A DNA stretch of 64,000 bases, taken from NCBI GenBank assembly GCA_030430575.1, contig JAUIKF010000005.1:124001-188000 (forward strand), written 5' to 3'. The notes below the pieces were generated by a model. It did not search any database. It saw nothing but the letters and a program-made list of their open reading frames with translations, and was not told the origin of the DNA. The position numbers were made by a program, and so were the translations under genes. Below are positions 17,328 to 26,857 of this stretch, one piece after another. Numbering within the stretch: position 1 is the first letter of the stretch; each line of letters opens with the position of its first letter. Source of the DNA: Bacteroidia bacterium. Lineage in GTDB: Bacteria; Bacteroidota; Bacteroidia; J057.

Positions 17328-19016
17328 TTAATTTTCAATCATGACCTTGCCCGCCACATGTCCATCAATGCGAATTAGGTAAATGCCTGAAGGCATATCA
17401 ACCACATTCATTTGGGTTTTTCTACCCGTTGTAGGCATTGATTTTACCTGCTTTCCATGCACATCATACAAGGCAACTGTCGCTGGCTGCGCAGTTGATG
17501 ATTTGATGTAAAGGAAGTCTTTGGCAGGATTGGGGTAAATGGATAATGTAGGTAAATCCGCCCGAGGGTCAATCGCTGTATTGAGGGTACACCAGGCGGT
17601 GTCAGGATTCATTTCAAGGAAATCACCTGGTATAAGGGTTCTTCCCTGAAAACCAGCATAATTGACAGGATAGCGATCCATACGGAAGGTGAAAATATTG
17701 GCACCTTGAGGAATGGTATCGCCTTGGGAAAGGGCATTCCCTCGTTCTATAGGATTCACGAATTCCCAGACGATTTCTTCATTCTCATTGATTTCAAAGC
17801 TACGGCCAGGGCGACCGACACAGATCAGCGTATTCCCGTTTTGCAGGCGTTGCGCACTGGAGAGGATATTGGAATACATATCCTCAGGGGTAGGCGCCAT
17901 ATAGGTCCAAGAAGGGGAGGCAGGCAAAAAGACATTGTCTGATAAGGGGTATTCCCACTCATAATCATCAAAGCCAGGATCGAGCATGTCTACCGTCGAG
18001 AAATTGTCGCCAATACGGTTGTTGAACAACATCAATTTGCCCACATCGGCCTGCAAGGGATCCAGGAACCGGCCGATCCAATGGATGCCGTGCTGGTAGC
18101 CGAGCTGGATATCAGCAGAGTCGCCTCTGCGATAGGCCATGGGGTTTCCCCAACGATACATGAGGTCCCCTCCTTTTTTGCTAGCCCCTCCCATATGTGA
18201 GCTAGCCTGAGCCGTAGTAGTGGAATGGTCAATGATCCAAATCTCATTGAAGGTAGGGATACTCAGGATGACCTGATCGAGTTCTTCGTTGTAATCAATG
18301 GCATTGGCGTGGTGCCAGTCGGCGTTGCCGCCGCTGTTTCCTAAGAAATTGATGTCTATCAATTCGGGGTGGGCAGAAGGGTCGCCGAAGTTGTCCTTTG
18401 TCATGTCAAAGTCCTGGACCATGTGGTCCCACGCATGCCATTCCCATACGATTTCAAAGCTATCAGCCCCGATCGGCTTGACTTCGATTACTTTTTCAGG
18501 CCAGAGCTCATTCTCTGGCAATAAAGCTGTGTCACGTCCCGCAGCAATGGCTTCCGCTCTGGTTTTGAGTTCCCAGGCAATCATCAGCACATTGCCATTC
18601 GACATCGGGGCGATGTCGTGGTGTAGACGTTGTACCGAGTCATTCATGGTGAAAGTCCACAGGAGGTTGTTGTCCCAATCTCGGATCTCAACCGTCTCTC
18701 CGCCACCCCCAGCCCAGATAGGGTCACCAGCGATCGAGGCGTCGCGCTTGGCCTTCACCAGGTTGCCATTGGGCATGATATAGGCGGTGTTGCCTGGTCG
18801 CCAATTGGCATCATCATTCCACTGATGGACGACCCGACCGCAGTTATCGAAGAGATAGACATTGGGCTGATTATGTGGAAAATAGAGGTTGTAGCCCGGC
18901 ATGGCCTCCGTCTCATCAAAATGCGTAACGCCCACAGTGCGTTGGGCGCTAAGGGTACCTATAAACCCCATTAAAAGGAGAATCCATAGAAAGCGTTGAG
19001 TCAATTTGTAAAGCAT
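17328..19016 (-). CDS. secreted arylsulfotransferase-like protein with T9SS sorting domain
   Basis: 562 residues from MLYKLTQRF; the 25 upstream codons precede the signal peptide and are probably untranslated. Signal peptide ends at LSAQ. The body has repeated propeller-like strands typical of the ASST superfamily: HHDIAPMSNGNVLMIAWE, DWHHANAIDYN, QHGIHWIG and RLQNGNTLICVGRPGRSFEI. ASST enzymes transfer sulfate between aryl donors and acceptors through a conserved His. The C-terminus is a T9SS sorting domain (SIYPNPAKDFLYI, GIYLIRIDGHVAGKVMIEN). Substrate unknown. Probably surface exposed. Confidence 0.85.
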   Translation of the reverse strand: MLYKLTQRFLWILLLMGFIGTLSAQRTVGVTHFDETEAMPGYNLYFPHNQPNVYLFDNCGRVVHQWNDDANWRPGNTAYIMPNGNLVKAKRDASIAGDPIWAGGGGETVEIRDWDNNLLWTFTMNDSVQRLHHDIAPMSNGNVLMIAWELKTRAEAIAAGRDTALLPENELWPEKVIEVKPIGADSFEIVWEWHAWDHMVQDFDMTKDNFGDPSAHPELIDINFLGNSGGNADWHHANAIDYNEELDQVILSIPTFNEIWIIDHSTTTAQASSHMGGASKKGGDLMYRWGNPMAYRRGDSADIQLGYQHGIHWIGRFLDPLQADVGKLMLFNNRIGDNFSTVDMLDPGFDDYEWEYPLSDNVFLPASPSWTYMAPTPEDMYSNILSSAQRLQNGNTLICVGRPGRSFEINENEEIVWEFVNPIERGNALSQGDTIPQGANIFTFRMDRYPVNYAGFQGRTLIPGDFLEMNPDTAWCTLNTAIDPRADLPTLSIYPNPAKDFLYIKSSTAQPATVALYDVHGKQVKSMPTTGRKTQMNVVDMPSGIYLIRIDGHVAGKVMIEN

Positions 19017-19119
19017 GTGTGAAAGATTGAGTAGTTGTGTTGTCGTAATATTGAGGCAAATATAGGCTGTTGATTGATGAATGTCGAACAAGGATTGATG
19101 ATTGTTGAAGGAAGGAAAG

Positions 19120-19482
19120 TTACGGGCGGCTACTATTCGATTGCGCAGTTTTTGTACTTTTTACAAAAATGCAAATTAATTCATTGGTTTCAGATAGGGC
19201 TTCATCTAAAGGGTTCCCAGTTAATAAATGAGCATTTTTGATGATTTTTAGGCAGACAAATGACTCTCGTAACTCTTTTAGGGAGACTTTCATTTTGTGG
19301 ATAAAATCACTCCTTGACTCCGCAGATTGAGCTTCTCCATAATTCAATGCAACTGAGGTGCTTGACCGAATCAATTGCTTGGCTAAATGGACTGAAGCAT
19401 AGTCAGAAGACATTAGCTTTGTAAGGAGCAAAACTTTGGTCGCATAGTTTACCAGCCGATCTTCTAAATCGAATCTATTCAT
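19120..19482 (-). CDS. four-helix bundle protein (S23/IVP family)
   Basis: 120 residues, almost entirely helical. It matches the four-helix bundle family first found in 23S rRNA intervening sequences, with typical blocks VHLAKQLIRSSTSVALNYGEAQ and KMKVSLKELRESFVCLKI. Copies are very common as stand-alone genes in Bacteroidota; their function is unclear, though related proteins bind RNA or act as accessory subunits. The gene is bounded on both sides by AACAAGGATTGATGA-type repeats, consistent with the known tendency of these genes to sit in small mobile or repeat-rich contexts. Confidence 0.9.
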   Translation of the reverse strand: MNRFDLEDRLVNYATKVLLLTKLMSSDYASVHLAKQLIRSSTSVALNYGEAQSAESRSDFIHKMKVSLKELRESFVCLKIIKNAHLLTGNPLDEALSETNELICIFVKSTKTAQSNSSRP

Positions 19483-19484
19483 GA

Positions 19485-19632
19485 TATTTCTAATATCTTT
19501 AACTTCAAAAATCCTTGTTCATCAATCATTAGGATTTACGAATATCGAACAAGGATTGATGATTGAGGAAGTGAAGAGTTCTTTTACTTCAAAAATCCTT
19601 GTTCATCAATCGATATTCATAAATCATTTCCC
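19485..19632. repeat. direct and inverted AACAAGGATTGATGA repeats
   Basis: CAAAAATCCTTGTTCATCAATC occurs in two nearly identical direct copies (about 19506-19527 and 19589-19610, described here by position), with an inverted copy between them (about 19547-19566). The family also lies at 9175-9295 and 19085-19105. Confidence 0.7.
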
Positions 19633-21174
19633 CTAACTCCCCCAATTCTCTCGATCCAAACTCCGATACTGGATCGCCTCCGCGAGATGCTCGGAGAGGA
19701 TCGCTTCTGATTCTCCCAAGTCTGCGATGGTCCGTGAGACCTTCAGGATCCGGTCAAAGGCCCGTGCGGAGAGGTCCAGCTTCTCCATGGCAATCTTGAG
19801 CAATGTCTCTCCTTCGGTGTCCAGGCGGCAGATCTGCCGCGTGAGGGGAGATGGCATCATCGCATTGGTATAGACATAGGGATGATCTTCGAATCGCTGA
19901 AGCTGGCGCTCCCTGGCCGCGACTACGCGCTCCCTGACAGAGGCGGAAGGCTCTCCCTTGCGTGTAGAGGCTAGCTCTTCAAACGGAACGGGTGTCACCT
20001 CGATATGCAGATCGATGCGATCCATCAAAGGGCCCGATATTTTGCTGAGATAGCGCTGCACTTGCTGTGGGGAGCAGAGGCACTCTTTTGCAGGGTGGTT
20101 GAGGTAGCCGCAATGGCAGGGATTGCACGCTGCCACCAAATAAAAAGCACTAGGAAAATCCACCGTCAACTTAGCTCGCGAGACTGTCACCTTCCGCTCT
20201 TCGAGCGGCTGGCGCAAGACTTCCAGCACGGATCGCTTAAATTCGGGCAATTCATCCAAAAACAGGATGCCGTTATGGGCCATGCTGATCTCGCCTGGGT
20301 GGGGATTAGTGCCGCCGCCTACGAGCGCGACGTCGCTGATGGTGTGGTGGGGGGAGCGGAAAGGCCGTTTGGCGATGAGGCCAGCCTCATCGTTGAGCTT
20401 GCCGAGGACGGAGTGTACTTTGGTGGTTTCTAGGGCTTCTTGAAGGGTCATGGGGGGGAGGATGCTGGGCATGCGCTTAGCAAGCATGGACTTGCCAGCG
20501 CCAGGCGGGCCGATCATGATGACATTGTGGCCGCCAGCAGCGGCAATTTCGAGGGCGCGCTTTACATTCTCCTGCCCTTTGACATCTTCAAAGTCCATTT
20601 TGTCGCCGTGCTGTTCCTGGGAAAACAGCAGGCGCGTATCTTTCTTCAAAGGGACAATGTCCATTTGGTCATTGAGGTAGTGGAAAGCATCCATCAGGTG
20701 GGTGACAGGAATGATGTCGATGTCCTTGATGATGGCGGCTTCGCCTGCATTTTGCTCAGGAAGGATAAATCCTTTCAGCCCTGAGGCCCTGGCTTGGATA
20801 GCCATCGGCAAAGCGCCTTTGATAGGCCGTATAGAGCCGTCTAAGGACAGTTCTCCTAAAAGCATGTATTCAGACACCTTCTCGGCGTCGATCGAACCAC
20901 CCGCCGCTAAAATGCCGATAGCGATAGGTAGGTCATAGGATGATCCTTCTTTTCGGATATCTGCTGGCGCCAGATTGATCGTGATGCGGGTCCGGGGGAT
21001 GTCCATCCCATTGTTTCTAAGGGCAGTTAGGACCCGCGCATAGCTTTCTTTTATCGCATTGTCGGGAAGCCCTACTAGGGTGTACCCAAATTCGCCCGTG
21101 CCTACGTTGACTTCTACTGTGATCAGCGTAGCGTCGATGCCTTGCACCGCCGCGCCATTCGTTTTTACCATCAT
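19633..21174 (-). CDS. comM: ComM/YifB-family Mg-chelatase-like AAA+ ATPase
   Basis: 513 residues, the normal length. The N-terminal ChlI-type fold ([36 protein letters not shown]) precedes the AAA+ core with Walker [16 protein letters not shown] (about 222-236), Walker [11 protein letters not shown] and a C-terminal YifB helical domain ([21 protein letters not shown]). A CxxC-rich loop ([18 protein letters not shown]) is usual in this family. ComM is a hexameric branch-migration helicase that extends DNA integration during natural transformation in species where it has been studied. Divergent from the CotH gene, with about 110 bp between the starts. Confidence 0.95.
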   Translation of the reverse strand: MMVKTNGAAVQGIDATLITVEVNVGTGEFGYTLVGLPDNAIKESYARVLTALRNNGMDIPRTRITINLAPADIRKEGSSYDLPIAIGILAAGGSIDAEKVSEYMLLGELSLDGSIRPIKGALPMAIQARASGLKGFILPEQNAGEAAIIKDIDIIPVTHLMDAFHYLNDQMDIVPLKKDTRLLFSQEQHGDKMDFEDVKGQENVKRALEIAAAGGHNVIMIGPPGAGKSMLAKRMPSILPPMTLQEALETTKVHSVLGKLNDEAGLIAKRPFRSPHHTISDVALVGGGTNPHPGEISMAHNGILFLDELPEFKRSVLEVLRQPLEERKVTVSRAKLTVDFPSAFYLVAACNPCHCGYLNHPAKECLCSPQQVQRYLSKISGPLMDRIDLHIEVTPVPFEELASTRKGEPSASVRERVVAARERQLQRFEDHPYVYTNAMMPSPLTRQICRLDTEGETLLKIAMEKLDLSARAFDRILKVSRTIADLGESEAILSEHLAEAIQYRSLDRENWGS

Positions 21175-21285
21175 GATAGTTTTGATATTAGGGGTTGTTT
21201 ATGCCTATTAGACGAAGACAGGGGATTTCGCTCAACAATTCCGATATTTTATCTCCATATTTGCCCAAACAACATCCGCTCCCTT

Positions 21286-23481
21286 ATGAAGAATTTCTCC
21301 CTTTTCCTCCTTTCCCTGCTTCTTGTATCATCTGTTTTTGGGCAAATCGATCATTGGGAAACTGCTGTGCATGCAGGAGGGATTTGGAAGTATCGACTGG
21401 GCACTAGCGAACCCTCTGCCAACTGGAATACCGTGGCATTTAACGATGCTGCATGGCTCTCAGGAAGAGGGAGTATCGGGTATGGCGATGGGGATGACAA
21501 CACGACCATTTCGCGAACGCCCTCTCTCTATATGCGCCAAAAATTCACGGTGACAAATAAGACCAAAATCGTCGGAATGGTCTTACATGCAGATTTTGAT
21601 GATGGGTTTGTAGCCTATTTGAATGGGGTAGAAATAGCGCGTTCCAATCTCGCAGGCTCTCCACCAGCCTATAATGCCAATGCGACCACAGCACGTGAGG
21701 CAGTTATGTACCAAGGTGGCGACGCCCTTTCCTTTGTCTTGAATGATAAGGCCCTTCAGCAATTGTTGGTAGATGGGGAAAATGTGCTGGCTGTTCAGAC
21801 ACATAATTTTGGCGGAACGAGCAGTTCCGATATGACGACGCTTTATTGGCTTTCTTTTGGGATAAGCGATGCTTCTCAGGACTATTCTCCGACGCCTCTC
21901 TGGTTTACTTCGCTTAATTTTGAAACGCCTCTGCCGATCGTTAAGATCAATACGTGGGGAGAATATATACCAGATGAACCAGCTGTAGTAGGGGAAATGG
22001 GGATCATTTGGAATGGAGATGGAAACCTGAATTACAGACTGGGATATCCGCATGAATTTTTGGGAAATATCGACATCGAACGACGTGGCCAGACATCTCT
22101 GTCTATTTTCCCCAAAAACGGCTTCGCCATTGAAACCAAGGATGCCAACGGCCAAGACCTCGATGTCAAATTCTTGAACTTTCCCGAAGAAGAAGACTGG
22201 GTTTTACACGGCCCGTATTCTGACAAAAGCCTGATACGCAATGTGTTGGCCATGGAACTGGGAAAGCGAATGGGCCAATATAGCAGCCGCACCCGACTGG
22301 TGGAGCTATTTATCAATGAAGAATATGAAGGGGTCTATGTCCTGATGGAGAAGATTAAGCGCGACAAAAATCGGGTCGATATCGCCAACCTGAAACCCGA
22401 AGACATTGCGGGAGACGAGCTAACAGGTGGCTATGTGTTCAAAATCGATAAAGATGCGCCAGACTGGTATTCGCGGTATAATACGGCCAATAGTGGACGC
22501 AAGCTGGAGTTCCAATATGTTTCTCCCAAACGAACCGTCATCCAGCCCGCCCAGGAACTCTATATTCAGGCTTATGTAGATAGTTTTGAACGCGCTTTGC
22601 GCTTATCCTCGGGCATGTTTGGAGGCAAACACTATGACCAATACATGGATGTGGCTTCATTTGCCGACCACTTTATCCTCACCGAACTGACCAAAAACGT
22701 CGATGGCTACCGCCTCAGTACCTACCTGTACAAGGACAAAGATAGCAATGGCGGCTTGCTGAAAGCAGGGCCTATTTGGGACTATAACCTAGCCTTTGGC
22801 AATGCCGATTATTGCAATGCAGAGACGGATTGGGGGTGGATTTATGATGCGCATTGTGGCAATGGAAATCCCTTTTGGTGGCAACGGCTATTTCGGGAAG
22901 AATTGTTTATAAACACGGTCCGATGCCGGTGGGAGGAATTGCGGGCAGGCGCCTTCTCGCGGGATTCCCTTCACGCTTTTATAGATGATAAAGCCGCGCT
23001 TTTGGCGACGCCCGCTACGCGCAACTTTCAGCGGTGGCCCATCCTGGGCACACGGATCTGGCCCAACCCCGTAGTACCAACTACTTATCAGGGAGAAATC
23101 AACTATTTGAAAAGCTTTATCACAGATCGTCTAGACTGGATGGACAACAATATGTTGGGCGTGTGTACGACAGGCTTGAAAGAGGAGGTGACTCAACACA
23201 TTCAGTTCGAAGTATACCCAAATCCTGCTGATAATCAGTTATTTATAGAAGTAGATCTGCCACAATCGAGTAAGGTTAGATTGGCCATTTATGATATGTT
23301 AGGAAGAGAAATTTGGACAAAAACCTTTCACCTACCTACTGGCAAACAAGTAATGGAAGTGGACCTCACTTCTATAAGTAGAGACGCGATTCATCACGCC
23401 TCTACTGGTATATTTTATGTGAAAATAACCCAGAATGGGGTGTTGTTGGGGACGAAGAAGGTCATGCGTATGCTCGATTGA
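21286..23481 (+). CDS. CotH-kinase-like secreted protein with T9SS sorting domain
   Basis: 731 residues from MKNFSLFLL; a longer upstream reading frame overlaps the comM start and lacks a signal peptide. Signal peptide ends at VFGQ. An N-terminal beta-sandwich (WKYRLGTSEPSANW, YMRQKFTV) is followed by a CotH domain with the substrate loop IERRGQTSL, YEGVYVLMEKIKRDKNRVDI and the catalytic DxN-type motif WDYNLAFGN. CotH proteins are atypical protein kinases. The T9SS domain begins at VYPNPADNQLFI. It contains an extra 10 residues (698-707, SRDAIHHAST) encoded exactly by a 30-bp palindromic repeat that interrupts the normally contiguous TS-TGIFYVKI block. Confidence 0.9.
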   Translation: MKNFSLFLLSLLLVSSVFGQIDHWETAVHAGGIWKYRLGTSEPSANWNTVAFNDAAWLSGRGSIGYGDGDDNTTISRTPSLYMRQKFTVTNKTKIVGMVLHADFDDGFVAYLNGVEIARSNLAGSPPAYNANATTAREAVMYQGGDALSFVLNDKALQQLLVDGENVLAVQTHNFGGTSSSDMTTLYWLSFGISDASQDYSPTPLWFTSLNFETPLPIVKINTWGEYIPDEPAVVGEMGIIWNGDGNLNYRLGYPHEFLGNIDIERRGQTSLSIFPKNGFAIETKDANGQDLDVKFLNFPEEEDWVLHGPYSDKSLIRNVLAMELGKRMGQYSSRTRLVELFINEEYEGVYVLMEKIKRDKNRVDIANLKPEDIAGDELTGGYVFKIDKDAPDWYSRYNTANSGRKLEFQYVSPKRTVIQPAQELYIQAYVDSFERALRLSSGMFGGKHYDQYMDVASFADHFILTELTKNVDGYRLSTYLYKDKDSNGGLLKAGPIWDYNLAFGNADYCNAETDWGWIYDAHCGNGNPFWWQRLFREELFINTVRCRWEELRAGAFSRDSLHAFIDDKAALLATPATRNFQRWPILGTRIWPNPVVPTTYQGEINYLKSFITDRLDWMDNNMLGVCTTGLKEEVTQHIQFEVYPNPADNQLFIEVDLPQSSKVRLAIYDMLGREIWTKTFHLPTGKQVMEVDLTSISRDAIHHASTGIFYVKITQNGVLLGTKKVMRMLD
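23377..23406. repeat. GTAGAG palindromic element inserted in frame in a coding sequence
   Basis: 30-bp imperfect palindrome that begins AGTAGAGACGCGAT and ends CACGCCTCTACT. It occupies exactly ten codons of the CotH gene. A perfect version lies 105 bp downstream outside the gene. Confidence 0.8.
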
Positions 23482-23486
23482 TGAGG

Positions 23487-23565
23487 TAAAACGCATGCGC
23501 GTTTTATGGGTTGTAGAGGCGCGATTAATCGCGCCTCTACAGGAAACATCAATACTGATGTTTCC
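23487..23565. repeat. cluster of three hairpins between convergent genes
   Basis: AAAACG/CGTTTT hairpin (23487-23504), a perfect 30-bp palindrome 23512-23541 of the GTAGAGGCGCGATT family, and a GGAAACATCA/TGATGTTTCC hairpin (23542-23565) that overlaps the last codons of the next gene. They probably act as a bidirectional terminator as well as being dispersed repeats. Confidence 0.7.
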
Positions 23566-24148
23566 CTCTCGACCATCCCTTCTGCGCCAGATAATGGTTC
23601 CCATCATCCGCAGCAGGCTCTTCGAGCTGCGTACCCATGCTGTCATTCCAGCGATTGAGGTAGCCAAATAGGGCGATAACGCCCAATATTTCCACAATCT
23701 CCCCTTCGTCCCAATGCTGGCGCATCTCCTCCGCTAGCTCGTCCGTGACGCCATTGGGAATGGAAGAGGCGGCAATCGCCAAGTCAAAGACGGCCCGCTC
23801 AGCGTCCGTGAAGGCAGGATACGTCTTGTATTCCCAGATATGCTGGAGCTTGTCTTCTTCCGAGCCATAGCGCACAGCCGCTCTTACGGCATGCGCCTCA
23901 CAATACCGGCAGCCTGCCGTCATGCTAGACAAATACGCCAATTGGCGTTTTAAGGCACTGGTGACACGCCCTTTATTCTCCATCACCGCCTGATTCATTT
24001 CCAAAAATGCCTTGGCGATTCGTGGGCGATGCATCATCGTGAACAAGCTGTTTGGCGTAAATCCAAGGGTTTCTTCATAAAATGAAGCCATATCAGCGGC
24101 TTCTGGGGTAGCGTTTCTATCGAGTGGACGTACGAGTGGTTGTTTCAT
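23549..24148 (-). CDS. carboxymuconolactone decarboxylase/AhpD-like peroxidase-related protein
   Basis: 199 residues, all helical. The AhpD-type active site is present as AGCRYCEAHAV (two cysteines spaced CxxC followed by EAH) near residue 77. N-terminal TLGFTPNSLFTMMHRPRI and LKRQLAYLSSMTAGC fit the peroxidase-related subfamily. These proteins are usually thiol-dependent peroxidases or their accessory reductants in the cytoplasm. The C-terminal few residues are encoded inside a hairpin, suggesting recent extension or a repeat insertion at the 3' end. Convergent with the CotH gene. Confidence 0.85.
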   Translation of the reverse strand: MKQPLVRPLDRNATPEAADMASFYEETLGFTPNSLFTMMHRPRIAKAFLEMNQAVMENKGRVTSALKRQLAYLSSMTAGCRYCEAHAVRAAVRYGSEEDKLQHIWEYKTYPAFTDAERAVFDLAIAASSIPNGVTDELAEEMRQHWDEGEIVEILGVIALFGYLNRWNDSMGTQLEEPAADDGNHYLAQKGWSRGKHQY

Positions 24149-24177
24149 TATTATTTCGTATTTATTAAGCAGAAAAA

Positions 24178-24245
24178 TTCAAATTCAAGTACAAGTTCAA
24201 ACGCAATTTCCTTTCTTTTTGAACTTGAAGTTGCGCTTGACACTT
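24178..24245. repeat. CAAATTCAAG-type inverted low-complexity repeat
   Basis: Left arm CAAATTCAAGTACAAGTTC and right arm GAACTTGAAGTTGCGCTTG flank a T-rich loop. The same sequence flavour is found in a tRNA spacer (57255-57295) and, unusually, inside the oxidoreductase gene (12150-12180). Confidence 0.6.
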
Positions 24246-24269
24246 GAGTTTTCTATTCGTTATTTTTAC

Positions 24270-26813
24270 TTAAAAGAATACCGCATTTGCCATCAGCAAC
24301 TTCCCGCCATGCCAGAAGCCCCGAAAGACAGGAGAATCCGTCATATAGATGATCTCTCCACTGCCATATTTCTCCATCCCTATCGCTAAAGTATTGGCGA
24401 GTTGCTGTTTCAGCTTTGCCCCTACAAATCCACTCACATGGCTTTTTGGGGTGAATTTGCCGATATTCCAAGCATTTTCACTCAGGAATGGATAAGGCTG
24501 ATTATTCCTTTTGATTAAAAAAAACTGATCACCATAGCCAAAGCCTAAGGGATGTGAAGCATCGAGTTCTACCGCATAAATACTGCCAGCGACGGAGTAG
24601 CTGAGCGCAGAACGCTCTTGGTCCTCATATCGCGCAAATTGCGCAGCTTCGGTCTCGGCTTCGAGCATATTATCGAGCGCATGGGCTTCTTCCCGTTCAC
24701 TTAATACCGTCGCCAGTTGTGTCGGATTTCCGCCTTCAGCTACATGGGTGAACTCCCTTATTGCGCGCTCTAGCGCGATGATCCGCCCGCCAAGCTTGGC
24801 GAAGGAGAGGAGCTTTTCACGAAAAGCATTGTAATTGCCTGAGGGCAAAATGAGCAGGTCATATGCATGCAGGTTGACGCTGCTCAGGTAGTCAGTATCT
24901 AGGATAGTGACAGGGTATTGGAGGGTCTGTTCAAAATAGAACCAAAGGTCCCCAAAACTGGTGGCAGACACGCCTTTGCCACTAATCAGGGCCACTTTGG
25001 GCATCGCTACGATCTTCTTGGATCGAGAGCCCAGGTCTGTTCCATCATCTGATTTGCCTGTGTAAATCGGCAAAATATGCTGCTCATGCTGATTGGCCAG
25101 CCTGAGGACGCGCATTTCATAGCCATCGGCGTTTTCCGCCTTTGGGATGATCAAGGCACCTCGCCCAAAGGTGCGCCCACCGATGGTAAAAGGAGCGTGC
25201 GTGAACCGCACGCGAAGTTCTGATTTCAGCAAGGCGCCTAAAAACCGCGCATCCTGGACATCTTCCCAGGCACAGACAAATCCATAAGGAACTTGTGGGC
25301 TAGGGGAGGCGGGTGAAAAAGCCTTTAATTCACCATTTTTGGTTGTTTTTCCATTTCCCAACAACCCATAATAGACATACGCTTGGAGGTTGTAGGCAAA
25401 AGGGAGTGACCAAGCCGTCAGGTCATAGGTGAGGGAATCACTGAGTTTGCTCTCCGCTTCAAATAGCACACGTACGAGGCGCGCCTTGGGCTGGGAAGTA
25501 TGAATGACGATGTCCCCTTTTTCCAGCGTGAAATAGGTATTGTCAATACGCTTCTGATAGGAATAGCCCATGAAGGTCCTTTTGGGCTTTTTGTCTGAAA
25601 TAAATTGGTATTTAATCTGCTGACGGTCAAGGAGTTGGGTAAAATGTTGCAGCGTAGCTAGGGGGTTGGTATGTTTGATGACATAGCTCCTGTGCCCCTC
25701 ATCAGACGAGGGTTTTGGGCGGAAATACTGATCGTATTCTTCCAATAGGCGATCTCTATTTTTGAATGCTACTTCTATAGTTGAAAGGCTAGTCGTGAAG
25801 TGATGTGCCATCCGATCTTGGAGAGAAAGGGTATCTCCGCGCTCTCGCTGGACTTTGAGGCCGGCCCGGCCTGAACCGCCTTGCTCATAGGTGAATCCAT
25901 GCGCCCCGTTGAAGATGGGCCAGGTATCGCCATAGCTGGGATAGAAAAGGTCAAAAACCTCCCCAGTATAGTACATCCAGTGATTTTGGTCAAAATAGTG
26001 GGCGTGATTGGCGCCCATGATGCGCTGAAACTCTCGCTGCCAGCCCGTGATCTCGCTGTGATACGGCTCCGCCGCTGGCGCAAAGAAATAGGGCGAATTA
26101 TGGCCCATTTCATGGAAATCTACATGGATCTGGGGCATCCATTGCTGGTAGTGAGCGACACGCGCTTGCGATTCCTGCTGCGTCTGCCAGCACCAGTCCC
26201 GGTTGAGGTCATACAAATAATGATTGAACCTGCCGCCAGGCCATGGCTGATGATGTTCCCATGAGTCAATGTGGGCATTGGGGGGCATAGCCACTTTCTG
26301 ATGATACCAATTCACATATCGGTCGCGTCCATCAGGATTGAGGCAGGGGTCTAGGATGATGACCATCTTGTCGAGCCATTGAGCAGTGGCGCCCGCTCCT
26401 TGCGCCAATTCATACAGGCAGGCCATGGCCGCCTCTGTGCACACAGCTTCGTCGCCATGTACATTATAACTCAACCAGATAATGGGCAGGCGTGTGCCCT
26501 CTTTTCTGCCTTCTAAGAGGCCAGAAGCTTTGAGGTTATTGAGGCGAATGGTCTCTAGTCGGGCCATATTGGCCTCAGAGGTAATGGCAACGGTGAGTAA
26601 AGGACGGCCCTCTACCGTCTTTCCATAAGGCATCAGCGTGACTTTTGGGGAGGCTTCTGCGACGGCTGAGACATAGCCTACGACTTGGTGGTGATAGCTG
26701 AATCGGCTGCCCAAGGGATAGCCGAGATATGATTCTGGAGAGGGAACCTCTTGGCCTACGATAAGACTGGGTAGGGCTAGTGTCATCAGGAGACACAGGA
26801 GGAAATGGTGCAT
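24270..26813 (-). CDS. secreted M14-family zinc carboxypeptidase
   Basis: 847 residues with a signal peptide ending near LIVGQ. The M14 domain shows the zinc ligands in NVHGDEAV (HxxE) near residue 118 and a later His in HVDFHEMGHN. A substrate-binding ARG-type motif lies in LDPCLNPDGRDRYVNW. A large C-terminal extension (about residues 400-847) contains a glutamine-amidotransferase-like region (ISGKGVSATSFGDLWFYFEQ, LLILPSGNYNAF), a layout common in Bacteroidota M14 proteins. No T9SS sorting domain is evident. Likely periplasmic or extracellular peptide trimming. It sits in a minus-strand run with the CHAT gene 44 bp upstream. Confidence 0.88.
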   Translation of the reverse strand: MHHFLLCLLMTLALPSLIVGQEVPSPESYLGYPLGSRFSYHHQVVGYVSAVAEASPKVTLMPYGKTVEGRPLLTVAITSEANMARLETIRLNNLKASGLLEGRKEGTRLPIIWLSYNVHGDEAVCTEAAMACLYELAQGAGATAQWLDKMVIILDPCLNPDGRDRYVNWYHQKVAMPPNAHIDSWEHHQPWPGGRFNHYLYDLNRDWCWQTQQESQARVAHYQQWMPQIHVDFHEMGHNSPYFFAPAAEPYHSEITGWQREFQRIMGANHAHYFDQNHWMYYTGEVFDLFYPSYGDTWPIFNGAHGFTYEQGGSGRAGLKVQRERGDTLSLQDRMAHHFTTSLSTIEVAFKNRDRLLEEYDQYFRPKPSSDEGHRSYVIKHTNPLATLQHFTQLLDRQQIKYQFISDKKPKRTFMGYSYQKRIDNTYFTLEKGDIVIHTSQPKARLVRVLFEAESKLSDSLTYDLTAWSLPFAYNLQAYVYYGLLGNGKTTKNGELKAFSPASPSPQVPYGFVCAWEDVQDARFLGALLKSELRVRFTHAPFTIGGRTFGRGALIIPKAENADGYEMRVLRLANQHEQHILPIYTGKSDDGTDLGSRSKKIVAMPKVALISGKGVSATSFGDLWFYFEQTLQYPVTILDTDYLSSVNLHAYDLLILPSGNYNAFREKLLSFAKLGGRIIALERAIREFTHVAEGGNPTQLATVLSEREEAHALDNMLEAETEAAQFARYEDQERSALSYSVAGSIYAVELDASHPLGFGYGDQFFLIKRNNQPYPFLSENAWNIGKFTPKSHVSGFVGAKLKQQLANTLAIGMEKYGSGEIIYMTDSPVFRGFWHGGKLLMANAVFF

Positions 26814-26857
26814 ACAAGAGATATTGAGAGAAGAAGCGTTGGGTAATTGATTGAATA

